Part shown: positions 26,310-34,584 of the stretch, piece after piece
Layout: each line of letters begins with the position of its first letter
Position numbering within the stretch: the stretch's first letter is position 1
DNA from: CAMLQK01 sp035478775
Lineage (GTDB): Bacteria > Patescibacteriota > Saccharimonadia > Saccharimonadales > UBA4665
Length of the DNA: 64,000 nucleotides
Direction of reading: 5' to 3'
Assembly: GCA_035478775.1 (NCBI GenBank)
Contig: DATIJG010000007.1
Coordinates: forward strand, 1-64,000
The notes under the pieces: generated by a model
The model's input: only the letters and a program-made list of their open reading frames with translations
Told to the model about the DNA's origin: nothing
The model's database searches: none
Program-made: the position numbers and the translations under genes

Positions 26310-27307
26310 TGTTTCGCTCGGCGACCTTCAAACTCACATTATGGTATGTGCTGCTGGCTGCTAGCCTATGCCTACTCTTTAGCGCCGTTATCTATCACTT
26401 GTCAACCGACGAGCTGGGCGAAGCGTTAAACCATCAATATAACAGCTTTGTAGATAACGACCGTGACCGTGACAACATTCCATTGCCTCAAGCTGACATA
26501 CAACGACACGGCCAGCATTTATTTGGTGAACTTGTGTGGTTTAACATCGTAGTCATTGCCGGTTCTAGCATCGCCGGCTACTTTTTAGCACGCCGTACAC
26601 TACGGCCAATTAAGCAAGCGCATCAAGCACAAATACGTTTTACGGCCGAAGCCAGCCACGAATTGCGCACGCCGCTCGCCGCCATGCGGGCAGATACCGA
26701 AGTTGCACTTATGGAAAAAGGATTGCCAGCCAGAGCAAAGCGTACGCTAGAGGGCAACCTGCACGATATCGAACGGCTCGAACAACTTACCGGCCACTTG
26801 CTGGATATTGCCCGTTACCAAAACAAAACTACCGAGCTGAGATTACTCGACCTGGATGAAATCGTGCGGGATGCAGCAGCCCGGCTTAACCGCACCGCGG
26901 TCGCACAAGAAAAAAATATCCGCATCAAGCAAGATATTCGTCCTGTACAAGTCATGGGTGAACACGAGGGTTTACAGCAGCTTGTTACCATCGTGTTGGA
27001 CAATGCAATTAAATATAGCCATGAAAAGGGCGGCATAGCCGTATCATTGCACCACAACGAAACAGCGGCGACGATCACCATACAAGATGACGGCATCGGC
27101 ATACCCGGCAGTGATGTGCCGCATGTATTTGAGCGTTTTTACCGTTCGGGTAATACCCGGCTAGACAAAAAGGCACCCACTGGTTACGGGCTGGGGTTAC
27201 CTTTGGCCCAAGAGATTGCCCATGCCCACGGCGGCACCATCCATATTCATAGCCAAGAAAACGTTGGCACTACCGTCCGTATTACGCTACCTCTTACCCG
27301 CGAATAG
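26309..27307 (+). CDS. membrane sensor histidine kinase
   Basis: 332 residues. Two membrane helices (about 8-30 and 73-93) enclose a short outside loop of about 40 residues; a HAMP-like segment is very short. The phospho-acceptor is H117 in EASHELRTPLAAM. ATPase motifs are N232 (LDNAIKYSHE), DDGIGIPGSDVP, and GYGLGLPLAQEI. It is the partner of the OmpR-type regulator directly upstream (one-base overlap). The very small external loop suggests sensing in or near the membrane, as in BaeS/PhoR-like or intramembrane-sensing kinases. Confidence 0.95.
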   Translation: MFRSATFKLTLWYVLLAASLCLLFSAVIYHLSTDELGEALNHQYNSFVDNDRDRDNIPLPQADIQRHGQHLFGELVWFNIVVIAGSSIAGYFLARRTLRPIKQAHQAQIRFTAEASHELRTPLAAMRADTEVALMEKGLPARAKRTLEGNLHDIERLEQLTGHLLDIARYQNKTTELRLLDLDEIVRDAAARLNRTAVAQEKNIRIKQDIRPVQVMGEHEGLQQLVTIVLDNAIKYSHEKGGIAVSLHHNETAATITIQDDGIGIPGSDVPHVFERFYRSGNTRLDKKAPTGYGLGLPLAQEIAHAHGGTIHIHSQENVGTTVRITLPLTRE

Positions 27308-27332
27308 TAAGCAAATATACAGGGTCACGCCG

Positions 27333-27345
27333 TATAGTTGTGCCT
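27333..27345 (+). promoter_or_regulatory. -10 box with leaderless start, FMN-binding protein gene
   Basis: TATAGT (27333-27338), seven bases, then ATG at 27346. This argues against the in-frame GTG at 27340. Confidence 0.6.
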
Positions 27346-27846
27346 ATGAAGAAATTTGTCATCGGCATTTTTATACTTGGAGTACTCGTCATATACAGTG
27401 TCCATATTCGCCAGGAACAGCCAAAAATCAGCGCGCCTAGCTCTTTAACGACCAGCAATAGCCCAACAGCGACTACCAGCGGCTCCGGCACACCACCGGC
27501 CAACAATAGTTCGGGCAGTAGCGCCACGGCCCCAGGCGGCACTAGTGGCACACAGGGCGCTAGCGGCTATAAGAACGGCTCCTACACCGGCAGTGTTGCC
27601 GATGCATATTATGGCAATGTGCAGGTGAGGGCAACGATTAGCAGCGGCCAAATTACGAGCGTTACCTTTCTGCAATATCCGCACACTCATTCAACTTCGG
27701 TGTACATTAACCAACAGGCTATGCCGTATTTGCAGCAAGAAGCCATTAAAGCACAGGGATCGAACGTTAATATAGTGAGCGGCGCTACCTACACCAGCCA
27801 GGCGTTTATCCAGTCGCTGGGCAGCGCACTTTCACAGGCCGCATAA
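27346..27846 (+). CDS. membrane-anchored FMN-binding domain protein (flavinylation target)
   Basis: 166 residues. An N-terminal signal-anchor helix at about 4-20, a Ser/Thr/Pro/Gly-rich linker to about 72, then one FMN_bind domain (GSYTGSVADAYYGNVQVRAT). The covalent flavinylation motif SGATYT lies at 145-150, so T150 should carry FMN through a phosphoester bond made by ApbE. No lipobox Cys. The domain would be outside the membrane on a flexible stalk. apbE starts 6 bases downstream, and the NqrB-FNR fusion follows, so this is likely a mobile or tethered extracytoplasmic electron carrier. Confidence 0.92.
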   Translation: MKKFVIGIFILGVLVIYSVHIRQEQPKISAPSSLTTSNSPTATTSGSGTPPANNSSGSSATAPGGTSGTQGASGYKNGSYTGSVADAYYGNVQVRATISSGQITSVTFLQYPHTHSTSVYINQQAMPYLQQEAIKAQGSNVNIVSGATYTSQAFIQSLGSALSQAA

Positions 27847-27852
27847 ATTACT

Positions 27853-28590
27853 ATGAGACAAACCGAACTTATTATGGGTATGCCAATAACGGTTGAAGTA
27901 GTAGACAGCGAAGATCCGCGGCTGCTAGCTGATGTGTTTGGGTTCTTCCGGAATGTGGATAGCCGGTACAGCACCTATAAAGTGGATAGCGAAATCAGCC
28001 GTATCAATAACGGCCTTCCTGAGGCTGAATGGACCACAGAAATGCACAGCGTGCTGCATTTATGCGACATTACCAAGCAGCAGACAAACGGTTACTTTGA
28101 TATCGGGCATAATGGCAAACTTGACCCATCAGGTTTGGTCAAAGGCTGGGCAATTTGGCAGGCTGCTAAGAGGCTGCACAAGCATGGCGTACAAAATTTT
28201 TACATCGAAGCTGGCGGCGACATACAAACAAGCGGCAAAAATGCTAGACAGCAACCGTGGACAGTCGGTATCCGCAATCCATTTAACCGTGACGAAATTA
28301 TCAAGGTGCTCCGTGTAAAAAACAAAGGCGTCGCAACATCTGGAACATATATTCGCGGCCAGCATATTTATAACCCACACCAGCCTGACGCACCACTCAC
28401 TGAGGTACAAAGCCTGACCGTTGTCGGCGAGAATATCTACGAAGCTGACCGCTTTGCGACCGCAGCATTTGCCATGGGCAAAGATGGCATACATTTTATT
28501 GAACGCAAGGATGGCCTAGAAGGCTATATGGTAGACGGTAGAGGTATTGCGACGTTCACGAGTGGTTTTCAGGAGTATGCTTGTGCGTAA
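27853..28590 (+). CDS. apbE: FAD:protein FMN transferase
   Basis: A 245-residue ApbE-family enzyme, shorter than the usual 300-350 but with the core motifs: N-terminal MGMPITVEV, SRYSTYKVDSEISRIN, the LDPSGLVKGWA loop, IEAGGDIQTSG, VATSGTY, and the C-terminal EADRFATAAFAMG. It takes FMN from FAD and attaches it to Thr in the motif seen in the preceding gene. No signal peptide is seen, so either it acts in the cytoplasm before export or export is unconventional. It overlaps the next gene by 8 bases. Assignment is firm. Confidence 0.93.
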   Translation: MRQTELIMGMPITVEVVDSEDPRLLADVFGFFRNVDSRYSTYKVDSEISRINNGLPEAEWTTEMHSVLHLCDITKQQTNGYFDIGHNGKLDPSGLVKGWAIWQAAKRLHKHGVQNFYIEAGGDIQTSGKNARQQPWTVGIRNPFNRDEIIKVLRVKNKGVATSGTYIRGQHIYNPHQPDAPLTEVQSLTVVGENIYEADRFATAAFAMGKDGIHFIERKDGLEGYMVDGRGIATFTSGFQEYACA

Positions 28591-30106
28591 GGCCATCGAT
28601 GACTTCTTAAACAAAACCACCATGTACCGGCTGCTTATTTATTACTTGGGCAGCTTGCTGGCGGTGGCGTTTGTGGTTGGCCTGTTCGGCAATCTGGGCT
28701 TTAGCCCTGTGGCGCTGCTGGTCTCGGCGGCTATTCTGCTTGCTGCTTGCTGGGTTAGTAACCGTATATTTGCTTTTATCTTTCACACGCCTGTCAACCA
28801 CGAATCGTCGTTCATCACCGCGCTGATATTAGCACTGCTTATTACGCCAAGGTTTGGCTTATACGACATGACGTTTTTGGTGGCGGCGTCCGGCCTTGCT
28901 ATGGCTTCCAAATATATTCTGACTATTACTGACGTCCACATCTTTAACCCTGCGGCACTGGCCATCGCCATAACGGCGTTCGGCCCGCGGCAAAGCGCCA
29001 GTTGGTGGATTGGCACGGCCGTTATGCTGCCGTTCGTGCTTGCTGGCGGTGTGCTGGTAATACGAAAAATCAGGCGCGAACAGATGGCAATAAGCTTCTT
29101 GATTACTGCGTTTGCCGCTACAGCTTTGTTTACCTGGTTTGGCCATGGCAATATGCTAACGACCATAAAACAAACCGCACTTACGTCGCCGGTCTTCTTT
29201 CTCGGATTCGTGATGCTTACTGAACCGCTTACTTCGCCAGGCACCAAAGGTAAACGAGCATGGTTTGGCGTACTGGTTGGGTTGTTAGTGCCGCCACAGG
29301 TACATCTCGGGAGTTTTTACACGTCGCCTGAGCTAGCGCTCATAATTGGGAATATCTTTGCCTACATTGTTGATCCACGTGTGCGACTTTTCCCAGTGCT
29401 GACGCAGAAGCTCCGAATCGCAGCTAATAGCGTTGATTTTGTGTTTGACCCTGGTAAGCGCCTAGCGTATCAGCCAGGCCAATATATGGAATGGACGCTA
29501 CCGCATAGCCACATCGATAACCGGGGCAACCGGCGTTATTTCACACTCGCTTCTTCTCCTACCGAGCCGACCCTGCGCTTGGGTATAAAGTTTTACGAAC
29601 CAAGTAGCAGCTATAAAAAGGCTATGTTAGATATGACCAGCAGAACGGAAATTGTAGCCGCGCAAGTTGCCGGAGACTTTGTGTTGCCAAAAAACCGGAA
29701 GCGAAAGCTTGTATTTATAGCGGGCGGCATTGGCGTCACACCGTTCCGCAGCATGGTTAAATACCTGATAGACCAACATGAGCAGCGTGACATTATTATG
29801 TTGTACGCTGCAAAAGATGCGCAGGATATCGCGTACGCAGACGTATTTGAACAGGCGAGGCGAGAACTCGGCATTCCGACCACGTATGTTTTGGCAAGGC
29901 CAAACCCCACACAGCCGCTCAATGCGTATCAACGTGAAGGCTACATTGATGGCGGCGTCATACGTGCAGCCGTGCCCGATTATCGTGGCCGCATGTTCTA
30001 CATTTCTGGAAGTCACCAGATGGTTGTTGCCATACAAGACACACTAAATAATCTAGGGGTACCGAAAAGCCATATTAAAGTAGATTATTTCCCCGGCTAC
30101 GCCTAA
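28583..30106 (+). CDS. NqrB/RnfD-like membrane domain fused to ferredoxin-NAD(P)+ reductase domain
   Basis: 507 residues from a GTG at 28583; AGGAG (28571-28575) lies 7 bases before it, the best-placed Shine-Dalgarno in the gene, so I prefer it to the upstream ATGs at 28547 and 28577. Residues 1 to about 255 form seven or eight membrane helices resembling NqrB/RnfD/UnbV-type proteins (NHESSFITALILALLITP, HIFNPAALAIAITAFG, TEPLTSPGTKGKRAWFG). Residues about 270-507 are an FNR module: FAD motif RYFTLASSP and NAD(P) motif GGIGVTPFRSM, ending in KVDYFPGY. It would move electrons from NAD(P)H across the membrane to the flavinylated protein at 27346; inference from context. Confidence 0.88.
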   Translation: MRKAIDDFLNKTTMYRLLIYYLGSLLAVAFVVGLFGNLGFSPVALLVSAAILLAACWVSNRIFAFIFHTPVNHESSFITALILALLITPRFGLYDMTFLVAASGLAMASKYILTITDVHIFNPAALAIAITAFGPRQSASWWIGTAVMLPFVLAGGVLVIRKIRREQMAISFLITAFAATALFTWFGHGNMLTTIKQTALTSPVFFLGFVMLTEPLTSPGTKGKRAWFGVLVGLLVPPQVHLGSFYTSPELALIIGNIFAYIVDPRVRLFPVLTQKLRIAANSVDFVFDPGKRLAYQPGQYMEWTLPHSHIDNRGNRRYFTLASSPTEPTLRLGIKFYEPSSSYKKAMLDMTSRTEIVAAQVAGDFVLPKNRKRKLVFIAGGIGVTPFRSMVKYLIDQHEQRDIIMLYAAKDAQDIAYADVFEQARRELGIPTTYVLARPNPTQPLNAYQREGYIDGGVIRAAVPDYRGRMFYISGSHQMVVAIQDTLNNLGVPKSHIKVDYFPGYA

Positions 30107-30118
30107 ATTCACATACGG

Positions 30119-30679
30119 CTAGCGGCGCTTTTGTGTTTTACCTTTAACCCGTCCGGAGTGATAAAAACCGAGTATTGCTAATACAGAGAGCACAACGCCG
30201 GCAGCGAGTGCGCCGAGTGCTGCCATGTAAGCAACGGTTGCCATTGTGTCGAAGGCGTAAGCGTTTAGGAGCAAGCCCCGCAACGTTTCCCCTTGGAAAA
30301 CAGTTTGCACTTGTTTGGCGAGTACAGTGTTTGTCGGGTCAGCCATTGCTTTGGCGCTGAGCTGTGCATAAGTTTCACCGCCGCCAATCTTTTCTAGGTG
30401 TACCGCAATAAAGTCATTAGCCCAGACTTTTGCTTGGGCACCAGTCGTTAACTGCTGGCCGGCATATTTGCTCATAGCCTGGCTATTAACAACAGGCAAC
30501 GTTGTTAATGCGCTCGATCCGTTTGGAGGGAAGTAAATCTTTTCTGCCGATAATTGGTTAACGACCTGCGTATGTACAAAATTATGTGCATAAAACAGCG
30601 CGCACGAAGCAGCGATAAGGACAATTGCTACGAGTAACCCCGTAGACGATATGAGTTTATCTAGTGTGCTGCGGTTCAT
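30119..30679 (-). CDS. hypothetical membrane protein, 186 aa
   Basis: Two membrane helices (about 10-33 and 145-172) enclose an outside region of about 110 residues with the segment AEKIYFPPNGSSALTTLP and a helical part (TGAQAKVWANDFIAVHL). Proteins of this type in actinobacteria are often mislabelled as aromatic ring-opening dioxygenase LigA; nothing supports that activity. An AAAGGAG Shine-Dalgarno lies 8 bases before the ATG, so this gene is leadered, unlike many neighbours. It converges with the NqrB-FNR gene. Confidence 0.8.
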   Translation of the reverse strand: MNRSTLDKLISSTGLLVAIVLIAASCALFYAHNFVHTQVVNQLSAEKIYFPPNGSSALTTLPVVNSQAMSKYAGQQLTTGAQAKVWANDFIAVHLEKIGGGETYAQLSAKAMADPTNTVLAKQVQTVFQGETLRGLLLNAYAFDTMATVAYMAALGALAAGVVLSVLAILGFYHSGRVKGKTQKRR

Positions 30680-30903
30680 TTTTTTGGCTCCTTTTTTTGG
30701 GCTTTTGTTAAATACAATTTTTCATTCAGCATTGTTAGCTTTATTTTATGATGCTTACGCTTAACTATATATTACACTATTCACGGCTTACCCAATGAAA
30801 TAGTCTTGCTGTTCGCTGCCAGTATTTTCGTGCCCAGGCCAATTTTATATGCCCGCGTAAGTCGGCAGTCATGCCATAAGCATAGTGGGCGGGGTGGCCT
30901 AGG

Positions 30904-30923
30904 ACTGTGACCGCCGTCACAGT
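30904..30923 (+). promoter_or_regulatory. CRP/FNR-type operator upstream of the VKOR gene
   Basis: A perfect palindrome, ACTGTGAC-CGCC-GTCACAGT, which contains the canonical CRP core TGTGA-N6-TCACA at 30906-30921. Its centre is 42.5 bases upstream of the predicted start of transcription at 30956, which is the class II activator position. A Crp/Fnr-family gene lies 0.6 kb away at 31550-32194. Confidence 0.75.
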
Positions 30924-30943
30924 GCAGTCCCGCCATATCCATA

Positions 30944-30955
30944 TATAATTGGCCC
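30944..30955 (+). promoter_or_regulatory. -10 box with leaderless start, VKOR gene
   Basis: TATAAT (30944-30949), six bases, then ATG at 30956; no Shine-Dalgarno. The CRP-type site sits where the -35 element would be. Confidence 0.7.
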
Positions 30956-31525
30956 ATGATAAAACAACGAACAATCTATGGCCTCATAACTGCCGGTGGT
31001 GTCGCCGGCCTGACCGCTTCGTTTTTAGAAACCCTTGAATATCAGGAAATACTTAAGAACTCCCACGCGCAACTCGTGTGTAATCTCAATAGCGTTTTTA
31101 GCTGCGGCAATGTTCTAAACTCGTGGCAAAGCAAAATCTTTGGGTTTCCGAATAGCATGCTGTGTATGGTGTTTTTCACCCTCATGCTCAGCAGTGGGGT
31201 GGTCGGCCTGACGGGTGGCATACTTGCACCAAAATTCCGGCTCTGGCTGCACGGCATCGCCACATTCTTCTTAGGTTTTGCCTTATGGTTTATGTGGGAG
31301 AGCACTTTTCGGGTGCGCGCCCTTTGTATCCTTTGCGTTTTCTGCTTTGCAGGGCTACTAACGATCAACTGGGGGTGGCTAAGGACGAACGCCGAAATTC
31401 TGCCTATCGGTGAGCAGGGCCGCAAACGGCTTTATAAAGCGATTCACCAAGGGGCAGATACCTTCGCTTGGGTAGTGCTCGCGCTGCTTATCGCTTTTGT
31501 GATGCTCCTCAAGTTTTCTAAATAA
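30956..31525 (+). CDS. vitamin K epoxide reductase (VKOR) family protein
   Basis: 189 residues with four or five membrane helices. The loop cysteines C42 and C50 (CNLNSVFSCGNVLNSW) and the membrane-side CxxC at 124-127 (CILC) match bacterial VKOR. There is no fused thioredoxin-like domain, so a separate DsbA-like partner would be needed. The protein makes disulfides in exported proteins and passes electrons to quinone, and thus to the Cyo oxidase. The promoter carries a CRP-type site. Convergent with the Crp/Fnr gene. Assignment is firm. Confidence 0.92.
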   Translation: MIKQRTIYGLITAGGVAGLTASFLETLEYQEILKNSHAQLVCNLNSVFSCGNVLNSWQSKIFGFPNSMLCMVFFTLMLSSGVVGLTGGILAPKFRLWLHGIATFFLGFALWFMWESTFRVRALCILCVFCFAGLLTINWGWLRTNAEILPIGEQGRKRLYKAIHQGADTFAWVVLALLIAFVMLLKFSK

Positions 31526-31549
31526 TCTGGAGGGTAGGGCCGCAGTTAG

Positions 31550-32194
31550 TTACAAACTGGTGCCGAGCTGTGCTTCCAACTCCGCAGTGCTTTTGACCAA
31601 CATCCCATCGCGGCGCGTTTCGATAAGACCTGCCGCCTTCATACCCTGCAGTAAACGGCTGACGGTTTCGCGCGCTAGGCCAGAGTGCTTGGCAAGGTCG
31701 CTCTCGGTTAGATGCACATGGATAGTGCCGTTAGGCTGTCGCTCCCCAAACCGGGAGGTAACATTCAAAAGTTCAAAGATAAGGCGAGTCTGGGCATCTC
31801 CGCCCATAAGATGCGCCATGCGCCGAAGTACACCATCTACGCCACGATAAACTCGAGCCAGGAGGTCGAAAAGTACGTCCGGGTTTTCATGGAGAAAGTG
31901 CACGACGTCTGCTTTCGGCGCAGCATGCACTTTTGTTTTAAGGCTTGCCTCAAAGAAATAGTGATTCTTGACCTCATTGATTGCCGAAGACATTGGAAAG
32001 AATGCGCCAGGTTTGAAGACGTTAACGACCACTTCGTTACCGTTTGGGGCAATGTCGTACTGGCTCACCCAGCCTTCGATAATATAAAAGACAGAATCGA
32101 TTGGCTCCTCGGCGTGCAGAAGTAATGCGCGCTTGTCATAGGCTTGAGCGGGGTATTGCCCAAAAAATGCTGCGACTTTTGCTTCGATATCCAT
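31550..32194 (-). CDS. Crp/Fnr-family transcription regulator
   Basis: 214 residues: cyclic-nucleotide-binding-like beta-roll (about 15-125), dimer helix, and a C-terminal winged HTH (LTESDLAKHSGLARETVSRLLQGMKAAGLIETRR). The recognition helix ETVSRLL resembles that of CRP (RETVGRIL), which fits a TGTGA-type site such as the one at 30904. There are no FNR-type N-terminal cysteines, and the phosphate cassette of CRP is not obvious, so ligand is unknown. I chose ATG 32194; TATAAT at 32205-32210 is 10 bases upstream. An upstream in-frame ATG at 32317 would add 41 unlikely residues and start inside the promoter region. Confidence 0.92.
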   Translation of the reverse strand: MDIEAKVAAFFGQYPAQAYDKRALLLHAEEPIDSVFYIIEGWVSQYDIAPNGNEVVVNVFKPGAFFPMSSAINEVKNHYFFEASLKTKVHAAPKADVVHFLHENPDVLFDLLARVYRGVDGVLRRMAHLMGGDAQTRLIFELLNVTSRFGERQPNGTIHVHLTESDLAKHSGLARETVSRLLQGMKAAGLIETRRDGMLVKSTAELEAQLGTSL

Positions 32195-32393
32195 GCTTAC
32201 ATTTATTATACCATCGACCTCATTTTTGCTATCCTGCTTGATAAAGGCCATTTGGTCATACGCACAATCAGAGGAATCAATATCGGCCATCCGGCCAGTA
32301 CAATAACCTGTAAACATATGTAGACTTTTTTACATTTTATATATGGCCTATATAGTGCACACTTGAGCGAGTAAGTGTAATAAAAGGAAAGAT

Positions 32394-32714
32394 ATGGCAC
32401 AATATATTTTAGTCTATAAATCTAATGAGGCTTTTGACTGGAGCCAATTACCTAAAGAAGAAGTCACTAAAGTTATGGACGCTTGGGGCGCATGGCTCGG
32501 CATGATGGGGCCAGCAGTTAAGGGTGGTGACGCGTTTAAGTTCGGCGGCAAGAGTGTTACCGAAAACGGCGAAAAAGAGGCCGACAACTTACTTACCGGC
32601 TTTGCTATTATTGAAGCCAAGGATTTTGACGAGGCGCTCAGCTACGCCCATAAGGCACCGTCTGTCATTTCAGGGCAAGGCAGCATAGAAGTATACGAAG
32701 CGTTAATGCTGTAG
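32394..32714 (+). CDS. YCII-related domain protein
   Basis: A 106-residue small protein of the YCII/DGPF-like ferredoxin-fold family: MAQYILVYK start, GAWLGMMGPAVKGGDAF, and a C-terminal GSIEVYEAL. Family members resemble ring-opening or dimeric alpha-beta enzymes; no catalytic role is shown. AAAGGAAAG lies just before the ATG, so it has a Shine-Dalgarno and a leader. It is divergent from the Crp/Fnr gene with about 200 bases between them. Confidence 0.82.
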   Translation: MAQYILVYKSNEAFDWSQLPKEEVTKVMDAWGAWLGMMGPAVKGGDAFKFGGKSVTENGEKEADNLLTGFAIIEAKDFDEALSYAHKAPSVISGQGSIEVYEALML

Positions 32715-32759
32715 CGGGAGCAAGCCGTCAACCATCAAGTGTTCCGATAAAAAGGTTGA

Positions 32760-33317
32760 CTATGTAGTCCGCTTGCGATACGCCGACACACGCTCCCGCG
32801 TTGCACACCGAGGGGAGCAATAGCTGCGGCCGCCGCCTTTTCCCAAGTCAATAAATGGTCGGCCACAGCTTAGTGAGGCGCACAAACCACCAGGATTGCG
32901 CTGTTTTTCAGCTAGCAGGATGGCGAGTGCTAAGGCCGAAGATGATGCAAGCCACTCCGCCCAAGGCGCATGATCACTGCTATCGACATGTATGTGCCAA
33001 AGTGAGCCGCCATGGTCACTTAAGCGTGGTGCGCCAGCGTATTCTTGGAGCAAGCCGTTCAATAAGCTAACCGCTTTCTTGGTATCTGACGTCGAGAAGA
33101 CGGCGAGCAGCCCTTGGGCGACCAGCCTGAGGTTTTTAAGGTCGGCATTCGTAACCTCGTTCTTTTCACCGTATCCCTGTAGTGTTTTGTTGAGTTGGAG
33201 GACGAGCTTGGCATTATCCAGGTTGTCTTTATTTTGCAAAATAACAATAATATCTGCTGCTCGTTTCGCAGCATAGGTGGCCGAGCCAAGTGAAAGCGGG
33301 TTATTTGCCTTTTCCAT
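32760..33317 (-). CDS. CGNR zinc-finger transcription regulator
   Basis: 185 residues. The N-terminal part matches the ABATE-type helical stress region; the C terminus is a CGNR zinc finger with ligands C146, C151, C167 and C171, where the name-giving CGNR reads CATR, followed by ERVSAYRKR. Such proteins are DNA-binding regulators. It is divergent from an MFS exporter; only 23 bases separate the two start codons, and both -10 boxes overlap. It is therefore the likely local regulator of that exporter and of itself. Confidence 0.88.
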   Translation of the reverse strand: MEKANNPLSLGSATYAAKRAADIIVILQNKDNLDNAKLVLQLNKTLQGYGEKNEVTNADLKNLRLVAQGLLAVFSTSDTKKAVSLLNGLLQEYAGAPRLSDHGGSLWHIHVDSSDHAPWAEWLASSSALALAILLAEKQRNPGGLCASLSCGRPFIDLGKGGGRSYCSPRCATRERVSAYRKRTT

Positions 33318-33340
33318 ACTGACAGTATACTATATGTAAC
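33318..33340. promoter_or_regulatory. overlapping divergent leaderless promoters
   Basis: On the minus strand TATACT (33324-33329) is six bases from ATG 33317. On the plus strand TACTAT (33328-33333) is seven bases from ATG 33341, or TATACT (33326-33331) nine bases. The boxes share bases around the palindrome AGTATACT, so polymerase cannot occupy both at once. Confidence 0.65.
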
Positions 33341-34516
33341 ATGTTTACAAAAGAAAAGCGTTACACGCTAGTTCATTATCTCTTTGGGGCTTTGCCGGCA
33401 CGTCTTGGCGACGAGATGTCCGGGCAAGCAATTTTACTAGTTGGTCTAGCCTTGACTGGCTCGGCAGCACTCGGTTCAAAAGTGCTGGCGGCACTGACTT
33501 TCTCGGCAGCACTTGGCGGCCCACTTCTAGGAACCATCTTAGATCGTTCACATCATCCAGGCAAAGTGCTGGCGAGCGCACTCGGGCTATACGCAGCTGG
33601 TATCGCTTCGATTTCATTACTGATCGGTCATGTGCCTATATTAGTAGTAGCAACTGTAGCCCTGGCGTCGGGTTTTTTAATGCCCGCTATTTCTGGCGGC
33701 TGGTCATCGCGCCTTAAGTCGTTTACTACCGAGGAACAAATGACTACAGCAAGTGCGATCGATGCAACCACATTTAACATTGCCGGTTTAGCCGGACCCG
33801 CAGCTGCCGGACTAATCGCCGCCACTTTTGGGGTGCATTGGGCAGTAATAGCGCTGGCTATTCTGCTGGTTGCCGCATTGCCGATGGCCTGGTCTTTACC
33901 ACCAAAAGCGATCACGGCTCCAACACAGACAAGCACGTTCATAGAAGATGTGCTGGCAGGATTCAAGGTAATTGTCCAAAACAAAAAGCTGTTTAGAGTT
34001 ACACTCGTATCAGTTGTTTCGTATATGGGAATCGGAATGTTATGGGTAATTTACCCTTTGGTCGGGCAAAAATTGTTGGGTAACCCGGGCTTCGGTGGCA
34101 TATTGGCTTCAGTTGTTTCTGCCGGGGCATTGGGCGCAACTGCTGCATACGCAAAATGGCCTACTAGGTATAGCCCAGATGTTATTGCTCTCTTGACCAC
34201 ATTTATTTTAGCCGTTGCTACGTTCATTTTAGCCTTGGCGAACAACACACTTTTTGCCCTAAGCGCTATGCTATTTATTGGATTAGCCGACGGGCCGCAG
34301 CTTGCCGCTATTTTTGCGGTGCGCCATCGGGAAGCGCCGGAACACTCGCGTAGCCAGGTTTTTACGACGGGTGCGAGCCTGAAGATTACAGCAGCAGCTA
34401 TTGGTGCAGCTTTAGCGGGTCAACTTAGTGGGTTATCTTTACAGCTTACAATACTGGCGGCTTGTTTCGTGCAGGTTATAGCAGCGTTGTTTTTTATACT
34501 AATGCGGAGAGTGTAA
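33341..34516 (+). CDS. MFS transporter
   Basis: 391 residues, about twelve membrane helices, with the typical MFS loop between helices 2 and 3 (GTILDRSHHPGKVL) and the central cytoplasmic loop near 185-205. Closest in look to drug or macrolide exporters of the MFS_3 type. It is divergent from, and likely regulated by, the CGNR protein. Substrate unknown. It ends about 69 bases before the short-chain dehydrogenase gene on the same strand. Confidence 0.88.
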   Translation: MFTKEKRYTLVHYLFGALPARLGDEMSGQAILLVGLALTGSAALGSKVLAALTFSAALGGPLLGTILDRSHHPGKVLASALGLYAAGIASISLLIGHVPILVVATVALASGFLMPAISGGWSSRLKSFTTEEQMTTASAIDATTFNIAGLAGPAAAGLIAATFGVHWAVIALAILLVAALPMAWSLPPKAITAPTQTSTFIEDVLAGFKVIVQNKKLFRVTLVSVVSYMGIGMLWVIYPLVGQKLLGNPGFGGILASVVSAGALGATAAYAKWPTRYSPDVIALLTTFILAVATFILALANNTLFALSAMLFIGLADGPQLAAIFAVRHREAPEHSRSQVFTTGASLKITAAAIGAALAGQLSGLSLQLTILAACFVQVIAALFFILMRRV

Positions 34517-34572
34517 CTCTATTACCGCAAAGGGAATTGGTTTCTTTTCCAGCGAAGAGAGATATTGCCCTG

Positions 34573-34584
34573 TATAATCGAAAT
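34573..34584 (+). promoter_or_regulatory. -10 box with leaderless start, short-chain dehydrogenase operon
   Basis: TATAAT (34573-34578), six bases, then ATG at 34585. This supports ATG 34585 over the in-frame ATG at 34462, which lies inside the MFS gene. Confidence 0.7.

Noticed and set aside
30119..30679. Aromatic ring-opening dioxygenase LigA
   Set aside because: This label circulates for similar actinobacterial proteins, but the protein has two membrane helices and no dioxygenase motif.
34462..34584. Upstream start of the first short-chain dehydrogenase
   Set aside because: It lies inside the MFS gene and upstream of a TATAAT that is six bases from ATG 34585.
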